From the NCBI RefSeq assembly GCF_017488845.2, contig NZ_CP083370.1, positions 3,090,501-3,154,500 of the forward strand: DNA of 64,000 nt. Direction: 5' to 3'. Origin of the DNA: Ensifer canadensis (GTDB lineage Bacteria > Pseudomonadota > Alphaproteobacteria > Rhizobiales > Rhizobiaceae). Below the pieces are notes generated by a model. It was not told where the DNA came from. It did not search any database and worked only from the letters and a program-made list of their open reading frames with translations. Shown piece by piece: positions 42,450 to 53,984 of this stretch (within the stretch, counting starts at the first letter, position 1; each line of letters begins with the position of its first letter). The position numbers and the translations under genes are program-made.

Positions 42450-44656
42450 CCCCTTCGGCCGGCAAGGACCCGGAACCCGCAGCCGCAGCCCTGCTGTCAA
42501 TGCCGGCCATTGCGGCCATTCTTTCGGGCACGCACGACGATCCCTTTGCCGTTCTTGGCGTGCATCCGGCGGGAAAAAACTACGTCGCCCGCTGCTTCAT
42601 CCCGGATGCCGCTAGCGTCGTTGCGGAAACGCTGGCGGGCAAGGAACTCGGAACCCTCGAGCGGCGCGACGACGCCGGCTTCTTCGAGGGACCGGTCTCG
42701 CTGCGCAAGATCCAGCCGGTGCGTTATCGCGCCCGCAACGATGGCGGCGAGTGGATCGTCGTCGATCCCTACAGCTTCGGCCCCGTACTCGGACCGATGG
42801 ACGACTACTACATCCGCGAGGGCTCGCATCTCCGGCTGTTCGACAAGATGGGCGCCCATCCGACCGACCATGAAGGCGCTCAAGGCTACCATTTCGCCGT
42901 CTGGGCCCCGAACGCCAAGCGCGTGTCGGTGGTCGGCCAGTTCAACGGCTGGGACGGGCGGCGCCATGTCATGCGGCTGCGGACCGACACCGGCATCTGG
43001 GAAATCTTCATCCCCGGTGTCGAGGCGGGCCTTGCCTACAAATACGAAATCCTTGACCGCCAAGGTACGCTGCTGCCGCTGAAGGCGGATCCCTTCGCAC
43101 GCCGTTCGGAGCTTCGGCCCAACACCGCCTCGGTGACGACGCCTGAGATCGCACAGGTGTGGGAAGACGAGGCGCACCGCGCCCATTGGGCATCGACTGA
43201 CGCCCGCCGCCAGCCGATCTCGATCTACGAGGTCCACGCCGGCTCGTGGCAGCGCCGCGACAATGGCGACATGCTGTCCTGGGATGAGCTCGCCGACCGG
43301 CTGATCCCCTACTGCGTCGACATGGGTTTCACCCATATCGAATTCCTGCCGATCTCCGAATTCCCCTACGATCCCTCCTGGGGCTACCAGACGACAGGCC
43401 TCTATGCGCCGACGGCACGCTTCGGCGAGCCGGAAGGGTTTGCGCGTTTCGTCAACGGCTGCCACAAAGTCGGCCTCGGCGTCATCCTCGACTGGGTGCC
43501 CGCGCATTTCCCGACCGACGAGCACGGGCTGCGCTGGTTCGACGGCACCGCGCTCTACGAGCATGAGGATCCGCGCCAGGGTTTCCACCCCGACTGGAAT
43601 ACGGCGATCTACAATTTCGGTCGGCAGGAAGTGCTGTCGTTCCTCGTCAACAACGCGCTCTATTGGGCGGAGAAATTCCACGTCGACGGGCTGCGCGTCG
43701 ATGCCGTCGCCTCGATGCTTTACCTCGACTATTCGCGCAAACACGGCGAATGGGTGCCGAACGAATACGGCGGCAACGAGAACCTGGAGGCGGTCCGCTT
43801 CCTTCAGACGATGAACACCGAAATCTACGGCGTCCACAAAGGCATCCTGACGATCGCCGAGGAATCGACGTCCTGGCCCAAGGTGTCCCATCCGGTCCAT
43901 GCCGGCGGTCTCGGCTTCGGCTTCAAGTGGAACATGGGCTTCATGCACGACACGCTGCAATACATGTCGCGCGAGCCGATCCACCGTCGCCACCACCACA
44001 ACGACCTGACGTTCGGGCTGCTCTACGCCTTCAGCGAAAACTTCGTGCTGCCGCTGTCCCATGACGAGGTCGTGCACGGCAAAGGTTCGCTCATTGCCAA
44101 GATGACCGGCGACGATTGGCAGAAGTTCGCCAACCTGCGCGCCTACTACGGCTTCATGTGGGGCTACCCCGGCAAGAAGCTCCTGTTCATGGGGCAGGAG
44201 TTTGCGCAGTGGCGCGAATGGTCGGAGGAGCGCGCGCTCGACTGGAACCTGCTGGAATATCACCTGCATGAGGGCATGCGCCGACTGGTGCGCGATCTCA
44301 ACGGCACCTATCGCTCGAAGCCGGCGCTGCATGCGCGCGACTGCGAAGGCGACGGATTCGAATGGCTGCTCGCAGACGACCGGGACAACTCGGTCTTTGC
44401 GTGGCTGCGCAAGGCGCCGGGTGAAAAGCTCGTCGCCGTCATCACCAATTTCACGCCCGTCTATCGGGAAAACTACACGATCCCGCTTCCGGTCGCGGGT
44501 CGCTGGAAGGAAATATTGAACACCGATGCGGAAATCTATGGGGGGAGTGGCAAGGGCAACGGCGGCGCCGTTCAGGCACAAAAGGATCAGACAGGAGCAA
44601 TAGCAGCCACCATCACCTTGCCGCCTTTGGCAACGCTGATGCTGGAGCAGGACTAG
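42446..44656 (+). CDS. glgB: 1,4-alpha-glucan branching enzyme
   Basis: A 736-residue GH13 enzyme forming alpha-1,6 branches in glycogen. Its N-terminal beta-sandwich domains (about 1-225) precede the barrel. The catalytic nucleophile is D419 (GLRVDAVAS), the acid/base E472 (TIAEEST), and the third Asp is in LSHDEVVHGKG. ATG 42446 overlaps the glgP stop, so the two are coupled. A 430-bp repeat mosaic separates it from glgC, which may have its own promoter. Confidence 0.96.
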   Translation: MTPSAGKDPEPAAAALLSMPAIAAILSGTHDDPFAVLGVHPAGKNYVARCFIPDAASVVAETLAGKELGTLERRDDAGFFEGPVSLRKIQPVRYRARNDGGEWIVVDPYSFGPVLGPMDDYYIREGSHLRLFDKMGAHPTDHEGAQGYHFAVWAPNAKRVSVVGQFNGWDGRRHVMRLRTDTGIWEIFIPGVEAGLAYKYEILDRQGTLLPLKADPFARRSELRPNTASVTTPEIAQVWEDEAHRAHWASTDARRQPISIYEVHAGSWQRRDNGDMLSWDELADRLIPYCVDMGFTHIEFLPISEFPYDPSWGYQTTGLYAPTARFGEPEGFARFVNGCHKVGLGVILDWVPAHFPTDEHGLRWFDGTALYEHEDPRQGFHPDWNTAIYNFGRQEVLSFLVNNALYWAEKFHVDGLRVDAVASMLYLDYSRKHGEWVPNEYGGNENLEAVRFLQTMNTEIYGVHKGILTIAEESTSWPKVSHPVHAGGLGFGFKWNMGFMHDTLQYMSREPIHRRHHHNDLTFGLLYAFSENFVLPLSHDEVVHGKGSLIAKMTGDDWQKFANLRAYYGFMWGYPGKKLLFMGQEFAQWREWSEERALDWNLLEYHLHEGMRRLVRDLNGTYRSKPALHARDCEGDGFEWLLADDRDNSVFAWLRKAPGEKLVAVITNFTPVYRENYTIPLPVAGRWKEILNTDAEIYGGSGKGNGGAVQAQKDQTGAIAATITLPPLATLMLEQD

Positions 44657-44760
44657 AGCATCCCGCTTTCAAGTGGAATCACTGAAAGCGGATAAGATGC
44701 TCTAGAATCAAAGTGCTAGAGCGTCCTTTGTGCGTTCATCTGAACGCACGGCGCTCTAGA
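44655..44760 (+). repeat. intergenic palindromic repeat, element A
   Basis: AGAGCATC and GATGCTCT bracket GCTTTCA/TGAAAGC arms, followed by a second palindrome from TAGAGCGTCC to GGCGCTCTAGA. It is the first of three adjacent repeat modules in the glgB-glgC gap. Confidence 0.7.
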
Positions 44761-44850
44761 GCATTTCCAGGAAGTGCGAAGCGGTTTTCCGTCAGGAAAT
44801 GCGCAAAAACAAAGGGATAGAGCGTTTCTTCGACTTGGTTCAAATCGGAA
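44757..44850 (+). repeat. intergenic palindromic repeat, element B
   Basis: GCATTTCCAGGAAGTGCGAA, then CGGTTTTCCGTCAGGAAATGCG. Related copies occur at 6805-6870 and, inverted, at 53342-53433. Confidence 0.7.
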
Positions 44851-44856
44851 ATGCTG

Positions 44857-44966
44857 CTGCATGTTTCCTTAAATCCTATTCGATTTAAGGATAAAAACAT
44901 GCAGCAATTCAAAGTGCTACAGCGACCTTTGCGCGTCTAAGTCTAATAAGACGCGCGGCGCTGCAG
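44857..44966 (+). repeat. RIME1-like intergenic repeat
   Basis: The fullest copy: CTGCATGTTTCCTTAAATC...GATTTAAGG, AACATGCAG, CAATTCAAAGTG, then CTACAGCGACCTTTGCGCGTC to GACGCGCGGCGCTGCAG. The second palindrome has a small extra TAAGTC relative to the copy at 13305. Confidence 0.85.
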
Positions 44967-45088
44967 AGTGTTCCAGCCCGACGGGGTGAACCGGACGGCG
45001 GGAGTGCAAGAAGAAATTTCGAGGGCCGCAAGGCGTCGCCAAAGGTCGCCGTGACGATCCCGAAGAACAATGATTTTGGGGAGGACAA

Positions 45089-46351
45089 ATGGTGGAAAAG
45101 CGTACGCAACCCTTGGCCCGTGATGCCATGGCCTATGTTCTCGCTGGCGGCCGCGGCAGCCGCCTGAAGGAATTGACCGACCGACGGGCAAAGCCGGCCG
45201 TCTATTTCGGCGGCAAGGCCCGCATCATCGACTTCGCACTCTCGAACGCCCTCAACTCCGGCATCCGTCGCATCGGCGTCGCCACGCAGTACAAGGCCCA
45301 TTCGCTGATCCGCCACCTGCAGCGCGGCTGGAACTTCTTCCGCCCCGAGCGAAACGAAAGTTTCGATATCCTGCCGGCAAGCCAGCGCGTTTCCGAAACG
45401 CAGTGGTACGAAGGCACCGCCGACGCGGTCTACCAGAACATCGACATCATCGAGGATCACGGCGTCGAATACATGGTCATCCTGGCGGGCGACCACATCT
45501 ACAAGATGGACTACGAACTGATGCTGCAGCAGCACGTCGATTCCGGCGCCGACGTCACCATCGGCTGCCTCGAAGTGCCGCGCATGGAAGCGACCGGCTT
45601 CGGTGTGATGCATGTCGACGACAAGGATCGCATTATCGCCTTTGTCGAGAAGCCGGCCGATCCGCCGGGCATTCCCGGCAATCCCGAGATGGCGCTCGCC
45701 TCGATGGGCATCTACGTGTTCCACACCAAGTTCCTGATGGATCTGTTGCGCCGCGACGCGGCCGATCCGAAGTCGAGCCGCGACTTCGGCAAGGACATCA
45801 TCCCGTATATCGTCGACAACGGTAAGGCGGTCGCCCACCGCTTCAACCAGTCCTGTGTGCGCTCGGACTTCGAACGCGAAGCCTACTGGCGCGACGTCGG
45901 CACGATCGATGCCTATTGGCAGGCCAATATCGACCTGACGCATGTAACGCCCGAACTCGACATCTACGACAGCACCTGGCCGATCTGGACCTTCGCCGAG
46001 ATCAAGCCGCCGGCAAAGTTCGTGCATGACGACGAGAACCGCCGCGGCTCCGCGACCTCGTCGCTGGTGTCGGGCGACTGCATCATCTCGGGCGCTGCCC
46101 TCAATCGCAGCCTGCTTTTCACCGGCGTCAGAGTAAATTCATATTCGCGACTGGAAAATGCCGTCATACTGCCCGATGTGAAGATCGGTCGCCGCGCGCT
46201 GCTCAGCAACGTGGTGATCGACAGCCGCGTGGTCATTCCGGAGGGCCTCGTCGTCGGTGAAGACCCGGAACTGGATGCGAAGCGCTTCCGCCGTTCGGAA
46301 AACGGCGTTTGCCTGATCACCCAGACAATGATCGACAAACTGGGAATGTAG
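45089..46351 (+). CDS. glgC: glucose-1-phosphate adenylyltransferase (ADP-glucose pyrophosphorylase)
   Basis: A 420-residue enzyme making ADP-glucose, the committed step of glycogen synthesis. Signatures are [29 protein letters not shown] near the N-terminus, [10 protein letters not shown] for the metal site, FVEKP and a C-terminal left-handed beta-helix. GGGGAGG precedes ATG 45089. The 12-bp gap to glgA means co-translation. Confidence 0.96.
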   Translation: MVEKRTQPLARDAMAYVLAGGRGSRLKELTDRRAKPAVYFGGKARIIDFALSNALNSGIRRIGVATQYKAHSLIRHLQRGWNFFRPERNESFDILPASQRVSETQWYEGTADAVYQNIDIIEDHGVEYMVILAGDHIYKMDYELMLQQHVDSGADVTIGCLEVPRMEATGFGVMHVDDKDRIIAFVEKPADPPGIPGNPEMALASMGIYVFHTKFLMDLLRRDAADPKSSRDFGKDIIPYIVDNGKAVAHRFNQSCVRSDFEREAYWRDVGTIDAYWQANIDLTHVTPELDIYDSTWPIWTFAEIKPPAKFVHDDENRRGSATSSLVSGDCIISGAALNRSLLFTGVRVNSYSRLENAVILPDVKIGRRALLSNVVIDSRVVIPEGLVVGEDPELDAKRFRRSENGVCLITQTMIDKLGM

Positions 46352-46362
46352 GTCCGCCGCTG

Positions 46363-47805
46363 ATGAACATCCTCTCCGTTGCGTCCGAAGTGTATCCGCT
46401 GGTCAAGACCGGGGGGCTCGCCGATGTCGTCGGCGCCCTGCCGGCCGCACTGTCGCCGCACGGCATCCGCACCCGCACCCTGGTGCCCGGCTATCCCGCG
46501 GTGCTGCAGAAACTGAAGAAGAAAAAGAAGGTCGGCAGTTTTGCCAATCTGTTCGGCAGCCCGGCCTCGGTTCTCGCGGCCGATCTTGACGGCCTCGACC
46601 TGCTGGTGCTCGATCTGCCTGCCCTCTACGAGCGCGACGGCGGCCCCTATGTCGACGCCACCGGCCGCGATTATGTCGACAACTTTCGCCGCTTCGCCGC
46701 CCTGTCGCTGGCTGCGGCCGAAATCGCCGCCGGCGATGTCGTGTCCGGCTGGAAGCCCGATATCGTCCATGTGCACGACTGGCAGACGGCACTGACGCCG
46801 GTCTATATGCGCTTTGGCCGCGCCGCCTCGACGCCGACAGTGTTGACGATCCACAACATCGCCTTCCAGGGGCAATTTGGGCCGGAAATCTTCGCCGAGT
46901 TGGCACTTCCGCCCGAAGCCTTCTCGACGCAGTTCGTCGAATATTACGGCGATGTCGGCTTCCTCAAAGGTGGCCTGCAGACCGCAAATGCGATCACCAC
47001 CGTCAGCCCATCCTATGCGCAGGAGATCCTGACTCCGGACTTCGGCATGGGTTTTGAAGGCCTGCTCAAGAGCAGGGTTTCCGACCTCTCCGGCATCGTC
47101 AACGGCATCGACGCCGACGTCTGGGATCCGGCCAGCGACCCCTTTATCGCCCAGCATTTCAGCGCGACGACATTGAAGCAGCGCGCCGCCAACCGCCGGG
47201 CGCTGGAGGAACGCTTCGGGCTCGAACAGGGTAACGGCCCGATCTTCTGCGTCATCAGCCGGCTGACCTGGCAAAAGGGTATGGACCTTCTCGCCGAAGT
47301 CACCGACGAGATCGTCGCGATGGGCGGCAAGCTCATCGTTCTCGGCTCCGGTGACACGGCGCTCGAAGGCGCGCTTCTCGCCGCCGCCTCGCGCCATCGC
47401 GGCCATGTCGGCATGGTTACCGGCTATAACGAACCGCTGTCGCACCTGATGCAGGCGGGATCCGACGCAATCCTCATTCCGTCGCGCTTCGAGCCCTGCG
47501 GGCTGACCCAACTCTACGGCCTGCGCTACGGTTGCGTGCCGGTGGTTGCCCGTACCGGCGGCCTCGCCGACACCATCATCGACGCGAACGAAGCCGGGTT
47601 GTCAGCCAAGGTGGCGACCGGATTCCAGTTCACGCCGGTCACCGCCGACGGGTTGCGTCTTGCGATCCGGCGCGTCTTCCGTGCATACAACGAACCGAAA
47701 GTCTGGGCGCGTCTGCAGACCCAGGGCATGAAATCGGACGTTTCCTGGGCCAGAAGTGCCGAGCGTTACGTCTCACTATATTCCGGTCTTCTCGGGAAAG
47801 GCTAA
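46363..47805 (+). CDS. glgA: glycogen synthase (ADP-glucose)
   Basis: A 480-residue GT5 glucosyltransferase that elongates glycogen from ADP-glucose. The N-terminal [20 protein letters not shown] contains the ADP-glucose-binding K15-T-G-G-L motif, and the C-terminal domain has [21 protein letters not shown] 46363 is 11 bases after the glgC stop; an in-frame extension into glgC is not used. pgm follows after 6 bases. Confidence 0.96.
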   Translation: MNILSVASEVYPLVKTGGLADVVGALPAALSPHGIRTRTLVPGYPAVLQKLKKKKKVGSFANLFGSPASVLAADLDGLDLLVLDLPALYERDGGPYVDATGRDYVDNFRRFAALSLAAAEIAAGDVVSGWKPDIVHVHDWQTALTPVYMRFGRAASTPTVLTIHNIAFQGQFGPEIFAELALPPEAFSTQFVEYYGDVGFLKGGLQTANAITTVSPSYAQEILTPDFGMGFEGLLKSRVSDLSGIVNGIDADVWDPASDPFIAQHFSATTLKQRAANRRALEERFGLEQGNGPIFCVISRLTWQKGMDLLAEVTDEIVAMGGKLIVLGSGDTALEGALLAAASRHRGHVGMVTGYNEPLSHLMQAGSDAILIPSRFEPCGLTQLYGLRYGCVPVVARTGGLADTIIDANEAGLSAKVATGFQFTPVTADGLRLAIRRVFRAYNEPKVWARLQTQGMKSDVSWARSAERYVSLYSGLLGKG

Positions 47806-49440
<1,635 letters not shown>

Positions 49441-49505
49441 CGGAGCGCCCATCAGGGGCGCGCAAGAGACTGATATAGCAAGAAAACCCGAGGGGTGACT
49501 GATTA

Positions 49506-51470
49506 ATGCCGACCGATGCATTGTTACCCCTCGGCGCCACGCTTACCCCTGACGGTACACGGTTTGCCGTCTGGTCGCGCAATGCTGCGTGCATCGACCT
49601 CTGCCTGTTCGACAAGGCGGGCGCCAAGGCATTGCGTCAGCTGCCGATGTTGCGCGACGGCGATGTGCATAGCCTGATGGTTGCCGATGCGCCGAAGGGA
49701 ACCCGCTACGGTTTTCGCGCTGATGGGGTCTATTCGCCCGACCACGGCCTCTGGTTCGATCCAGCGAAGCTGCTCGTCGACCCCTACGCCATCGAACTCG
49801 ACCGGCCTTTCCGGCACGATCCGAGGCTCACCATCTTCGGCGAGGACACCGCCGATCTGGTGCCTAAGGCAATCGTCAGGGACGTCAAGACAGCCAAGCC
49901 GAAGCCGCCGATCTTCAGGGCGGGCGGGTTGATCTACGAGATCGCCGTCAAACCCTTCACAGCGCTGCATCAAGGCATTCCCGAGGCGAAACGCGGCACT
50001 GTCGCAGCGCTCGCCGAGCCCGTCATCATCGACCATTTGAAGCGGCTCGGCGTTTCCGCCGTCGAACTGATGCCGATCGTCGCCTGGATCGACGAACGTC
50101 ACCTGCCGCTACTGGGGCTCAGCAATGGCTGGGGCTACAATCCGATCGCGCCGATGGCGCTCGATCCACGGCTGGTGCCGGGCGGGTTGAAGGAACTTCG
50201 CCAGACTGTCGAGGCACTGCGCAAGGCCGGCATCGGCGTCATCCTCGATCTGGTCTTCAACCATTCCGGGGAAAGCGATCGGCTCGGCACGACGCTGTCG
50301 ATGCGAGGGCTCGACAACCTCGCCTATTATCGCCACGTCACCGACAGGCCGGGCGATCTCATCAACGACACCGGCTGCGGCAACACGATCGCCTGCGACC
50401 ACCCTGTCGTCCAGGCGCTGATCCTCGACAGCCTGCGCCACTTCGTGCTGGCCGCCGGCGTCGATGGCTTCCGTTTCGATCTCGCCTCTGTCCTCGGCCG
50501 CGACATGACCGGTTTCCATCGGAACGCTCCCCTGTTTGAGGCAATCCAAGCCGATCCGGTGCTTGCCGACCGCGTGCTGATCGCCGAGCCCTGGGATGTC
50601 GGCCCCGGCGGTTACCAGCTCGGCAATTTTCCCGCTCCGTTTCTGGAATGGAACGACCGGGCGCGCGACGACGTCAGGCTCTACTGGCGCGGCGACCGGC
50701 ACGTGATCGGTGCGCTTGCGACAGCGCTTGCGGGCTCTTCGGATACGTTTTCCCGCTGGGGCGACACCGGCACCCGAACGGTCAACTTCATCGCCGCCCA
50801 TGACGGTTTTGCGCTTGCCGACATCGTTGCCTATGCCGGCAAGCATAACGAGGCCAACGGCGAAGAGAACCGTGACGGCCACAACGAGAACCATTCCTGG
50901 AACAACGGCGCCGAGGGCGCGACAACCGACCCCGAGATCACGGTTGCGCGCCGGCATGACGTGGCGGCGCTTCTCGGCACCCTGTTTGCGTCCCGCGGCA
51001 CGATCATGCTGACCGCCGGCGACGAAGGCGGACGCAGCCAACGTGGCAACAACAATGCCTATTGCCAGGACAACGCCATCACCTGGATCGACTGGAGCGC
51101 GATGGATGAGACGCTGGTCGCCCATACGGCAGCGCTTTCGTCGCTGAGGAAGCGCTTCGGTGTGTTCGGCGAGACGACATTCTTTACCGGCAAGGACGAT
51201 GTCGAATGGCTGCGCCTCGATGGTCGCCCGATGGCGGTGACCGATTGGGAGCACCCGGCAACGGACAACCTGACGATGGTGCTTGCCACACGCGACGGCA
51301 AGAAGACGCGATCGACGCGGCTTGCCGTCGTCGTCAATCGCAGCCACGCGCCGCACCCGATCCATCTGCCCGAAAGCCTCGACGGCCAGTGGCAAGATGC
51401 GCTTTCTGCAGAACTCCCACCCACCTTTGTCCCTCCTCGCTCCGTTTCCTTCTTCGTCGAAAATTTCTGA
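49506..51470 (+). CDS. glgX: glycogen debranching enzyme
   Basis: A 654-residue GH13 isoamylase-type enzyme that removes alpha-1,6 side chains left by GlgP. An N-terminal CBM48 domain (PLGATLTPDGTRFAVWS) precedes the barrel. The catalytic Asp is in VDGFRFDLASVLG, the Glu in LIAEPWDVG and the third Asp in AAHDGFALAD. A small GAGCGCCC/GGGGCGC hairpin lies in the 65-bp gap after pgm. It closes the glycogen cluster. Confidence 0.94.
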   Translation: MPTDALLPLGATLTPDGTRFAVWSRNAACIDLCLFDKAGAKALRQLPMLRDGDVHSLMVADAPKGTRYGFRADGVYSPDHGLWFDPAKLLVDPYAIELDRPFRHDPRLTIFGEDTADLVPKAIVRDVKTAKPKPPIFRAGGLIYEIAVKPFTALHQGIPEAKRGTVAALAEPVIIDHLKRLGVSAVELMPIVAWIDERHLPLLGLSNGWGYNPIAPMALDPRLVPGGLKELRQTVEALRKAGIGVILDLVFNHSGESDRLGTTLSMRGLDNLAYYRHVTDRPGDLINDTGCGNTIACDHPVVQALILDSLRHFVLAAGVDGFRFDLASVLGRDMTGFHRNAPLFEAIQADPVLADRVLIAEPWDVGPGGYQLGNFPAPFLEWNDRARDDVRLYWRGDRHVIGALATALAGSSDTFSRWGDTGTRTVNFIAAHDGFALADIVAYAGKHNEANGEENRDGHNENHSWNNGAEGATTDPEITVARRHDVAALLGTLFASRGTIMLTAGDEGGRSQRGNNNAYCQDNAITWIDWSAMDETLVAHTAALSSLRKRFGVFGETTFFTGKDDVEWLRLDGRPMAVTDWEHPATDNLTMVLATRDGKKTRSTRLAVVVNRSHAPHPIHLPESLDGQWQDALSAELPPTFVPPRSVSFFVENF

Positions 51471-51545
51471 ACTATTCCCACCACTTGCTAGAACTCACCC
51501 GACCGTCCTATAGATTCGTTGGGGGGCCACTTTCAGGACAGCCAT

Positions 51546-52034
51546 ATGCTGAAGGATATTTCACTTTCCGAAATCAGACCGCTGGTCGGCACCGAGATCG
51601 GCGTCTCCGACTGGATCACGGTCACGCAGGACACGATCGACAAGTTCGCCGAGGCAACCGGCGATTATCAGTATATCCATGTCGACCCGGTGCGCGCCGC
51701 CGCCGAGACGCCGTTCGGCGGCACGATCGCCCACGGCTTCCTGTCGCTGTCGCTGTTGTCGGCGATGAATTACAGCTGCCTGCCCAAAATCCGCGAACAG
51801 ACGATGGGCATCAACTACGGCTTCGAGAAGGTGCGCTTCATCGCACCGGTGAAGAGCGGCACCCGCGTGCGCGGGCACTTCACCATCGCAGACGCGCGCT
51901 TCCGTGGCAGCAGCATGTTGATGATCACCTATGAGGTCACGGTCGAAATCGAGGGTGAACGCAAACCGGCACTGACGGCCACCTGGCAGACGATCATCCA
52001 GTTCGATCCGAAGGACCGCCCTGCCGATGCCTAA
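51546..52034 (+). CDS. MaoC-family dehydratase
   Basis: A 162-residue hot-dog-fold hydratase related to (R)-specific enoyl-CoA hydratase/NodN-like proteins. The catalytic pair is D40 and H45 in TGDYQYIHVDPVRA, followed by the PFGGTIAHGFLSLSLL helix. ATG 51546 is preferred to the frame start at 51519, with AGGAC upstream. NodN-type MaoC proteins are common in rhizobia; the substrate is unknown. It is convergent with the alcohol dehydrogenase gene. Confidence 0.88.
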   Translation: MLKDISLSEIRPLVGTEIGVSDWITVTQDTIDKFAEATGDYQYIHVDPVRAAAETPFGGTIAHGFLSLSLLSAMNYSCLPKIREQTMGINYGFEKVRFIAPVKSGTRVRGHFTIADARFRGSSMLMITYEVTVEIEGERKPALTATWQTIIQFDPKDRPADA

Positions 52035-52080
52035 ATCCTGCGATGGCAGCCCAAGCTCACCCTCTACGGCGCGGCTCTGA

Positions 52081-53187
52081 TCAAAACGCAATCACGTGCC
52101 GGATGACCTTGCCCTGGTCGAGCAGGTCGAAGGCCTCGTTGATCTCCTCGAGCGGACCGGTGCTCGATAGCAGCCTGTCGACCGGCAGCTTGCCACGCCG
52201 ATAAAGCCCGATGAAGCGCGGAATATCGCGGCTCGGCACGCAGCTTCCCATGTAGCTGCCGCGAAGCGTGCGTTCTTCGGCGACCAGGCTGACGGCTGGG
52301 ATGGCAATCTGGCTTGAGGGATGGGCAAGGCCGGCCGACGCGGTCGCTCCGCCGCGGCGGGTGATGCGATAGGCAAGCTCGAACGCCTTGACCGAACCGG
52401 CCGCCTCCAGCGCATGATCGACACCGCCTGACGTCGCCTCGCGGATCGCATCCCCCACATCCGGATCGGTGGCGACAAAAGTGTCGGTCGCGCCAAGCGA
52501 GCGTGCCAGCGCCAGCTTGTCCTTTGAGAGATCGATCGCGACGACCCGCTCCGCGCCCGACGCGACCGCTCCGAGCACCGCGGCAAGCCCGACGCCACCG
52601 AGACCGACGACGGCGGCCGACTGGCCCGCCTGGACGCGGCAGGTATTGACGATCGCACCGACGCCGGTCAGCACCGCGCAGCCGAAGAGTGCCGCCTCGA
52701 CCAGCGGCAGGTCCGCCTCGATCTTCACTGCCGAATGGCGCGAGACGACCGCATAGTCGGCAAAGCCGGAAACGCCGAGGTGATGATGGACTGGAACAGC
52801 GTCGCAACGAATCCGGCGCTCGCCGGAAAGCAGCGTTCCCCTGCCATTCGCCTCGGCACCTGGAATGCAGAGCGCCGGACGCCCTTCCGCACAAGGCTGG
52901 CAGTCGCCGCAGCTCGGCATGAAGCTCATCACCACCCGATCGCCGGGCTTGAGATCGCGCACTGCGCTGCCGACGGCCTCCACCGTGCCTGCCGCCTCAT
53001 GCCCGAGCGCCATCGGCACGGGCCGTGGCCTGTCGCCGTTGATCACCGAAAGATCGGAGTGGCAGAGACCGGCAGCGCCGATGCGAACCAGCAGTTCGTC
53101 GGGTCCCGGTGTGTCGAGGTCGACGGTCTCGATCGAGAGCGGTCGCGACCTGGCATAGGGCCGCTCGACCGGTGCGTGCCTGAGCAC
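52081..53187 (-). CDS. zinc-dependent alcohol dehydrogenase, start disturbed
   Basis: A medium-chain zinc dehydrogenase of about 368 residues. Catalytic zinc ligands C42 and H63-E64 (GHEAAG), structural zinc C93/C96/C99/C107 and the nucleotide motif VGLGGVGLAAV are present. It resembles the Class III-like group, but the substrate is not determined. The start is a problem: GTG 53187 opens the intact frame without a clear ribosome site. A GGAGG followed by TTG at 53213 lies in another frame because GGGCAGCA is duplicated at 53188-53203. Removing one copy would join MKTRAA to VLRHAPVE. The gene may be frameshifted. Confidence 0.82.
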   Translation of the reverse strand: MLRHAPVERPYARSRPLSIETVDLDTPGPDELLVRIGAAGLCHSDLSVINGDRPRPVPMALGHEAAGTVEAVGSAVRDLKPGDRVVMSFMPSCGDCQPCAEGRPALCIPGAEANGRGTLLSGERRIRCDAVPVHHHLGVSGFADYAVVSRHSAVKIEADLPLVEAALFGCAVLTGVGAIVNTCRVQAGQSAAVVGLGGVGLAAVLGAVASGAERVVAIDLSKDKLALARSLGATDTFVATDPDVGDAIREATSGGVDHALEAAGSVKAFELAYRITRRGGATASAGLAHPSSQIAIPAVSLVAEERTLRGSYMGSCVPSRDIPRFIGLYRRGKLPVDRLLSSTGPLEEINEAFDLLDQGKVIRHVIAF

Positions 53188-53341
53188 TGCTGCCCTGCTG
53201 CCCGTGTCTTCAAGATGTCCTCCCGCTTGCAAACGGGGGCAGCTTAGCCGCCGGAGAAGGCCGGCGGCAAGGTCGGATTGCGGACCCGGCCACAGGGCGT
53301 TGCGCATCCCGAAGATCGCGCAGCAATTTGCCGGCCCGAGA

Positions 53342-53433
53342 GCGTTTCCAGCTTAACGCCTGAAAACGCTATATTTCTTTGTTGTACGCATTTCCTGACG
53401 AAAGAGCGCTTCGCAGTTTTCCTGGAAAAGCTT
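53342..53433 (-). repeat. short intergenic palindromic repeat (element B type), inverted
   Basis: GCGTTTCCAGC, then GCATTTCCTGACGAAAGAGC and CAGTTTTCCTGGAAA match, in reverse orientation, the element at 44757 and 6805. It lies between the alcohol dehydrogenase and soxG. Confidence 0.55.
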
Positions 53434-53984
53434 TAGTGGCCAGCGTCCGCCGCTCCTTCGGACAGCATGCCGAAGACATAGGGGGAAAACGACCGCCAGC
53501 ATTCGACGCGGAACGTGTCCTCGGCGAGGCGCAGCAATACGATCTCGACCTTTCCGAGGATGGTGCGCGAGCAGGCGCCTACCGGGAAGATCGGCAGCGA
53601 CAGGTCCTGCGGGCAGCCGCTGTTGATCGCGACTTCGGCGCCCGGACCGCTGACGATGACGGCGACGTTGCGATGGGAGACATCGACCGCCGAGTGCAGC
53701 GTGCCGCTCGATGCGGCCGCGGCCATCAGGTCACCTTCGCTCTCGTCGATCACCAGCCACTCGTCCGGCCCGAGCCAGAGCGCATGGCGTTTGCCGCTCA
53801 AAGCCGAGGTCTTCGGCCGTGCCGGCAAGGTCACGCCGAGTGCCGCCGAAAGACCGGAGAGCGCATCGGCACCGGCGCGCAGCGACAGGCGCGAAGCGGC
53901 GGGTGCCGGCGTCAGGACCACCTCGGCGAAACCGCCGCGGGCAGTAAGAGCAGCCTTGCGGGTTGCAGTTGCCAGATCAGCCAT
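53433..53984 (-). CDS. soxG: sarcosine oxidase gamma subunit
   Basis: A 183-residue gamma subunit of heterotetrameric sarcosine oxidase, which demethylates sarcosine to glycine with transfer of the one-carbon unit to tetrahydrofolate. ATG 53984 (MADLATATRKAAL) overlaps the end of soxA by 8 bases. The SoxG/GcvT-like fold includes LWLGPDEWLVI and VDVSHRNVAVIVSGP. It is last in soxBDAG. Confidence 0.93.
   Translation of the reverse strand: MADLATATRKAALTARGGFAEVVLTPAPAASRLSLRAGADALSGLSAALGVTLPARPKTSALSGKRHALWLGPDEWLVIDESEGDLMAAAASSGTLHSAVDVSHRNVAVIVSGPGAEVAINSGCPQDLSLPIFPVGACSRTILGKVEIVLLRLAEDTFRVECWRSFSPYVFGMLSEGAADAGH

Noticed and set aside
42497..44581. 694-codon frame antisense to glgB
   Set aside because: glgB is certain by its active-site motifs; the antisense frame has no family features.
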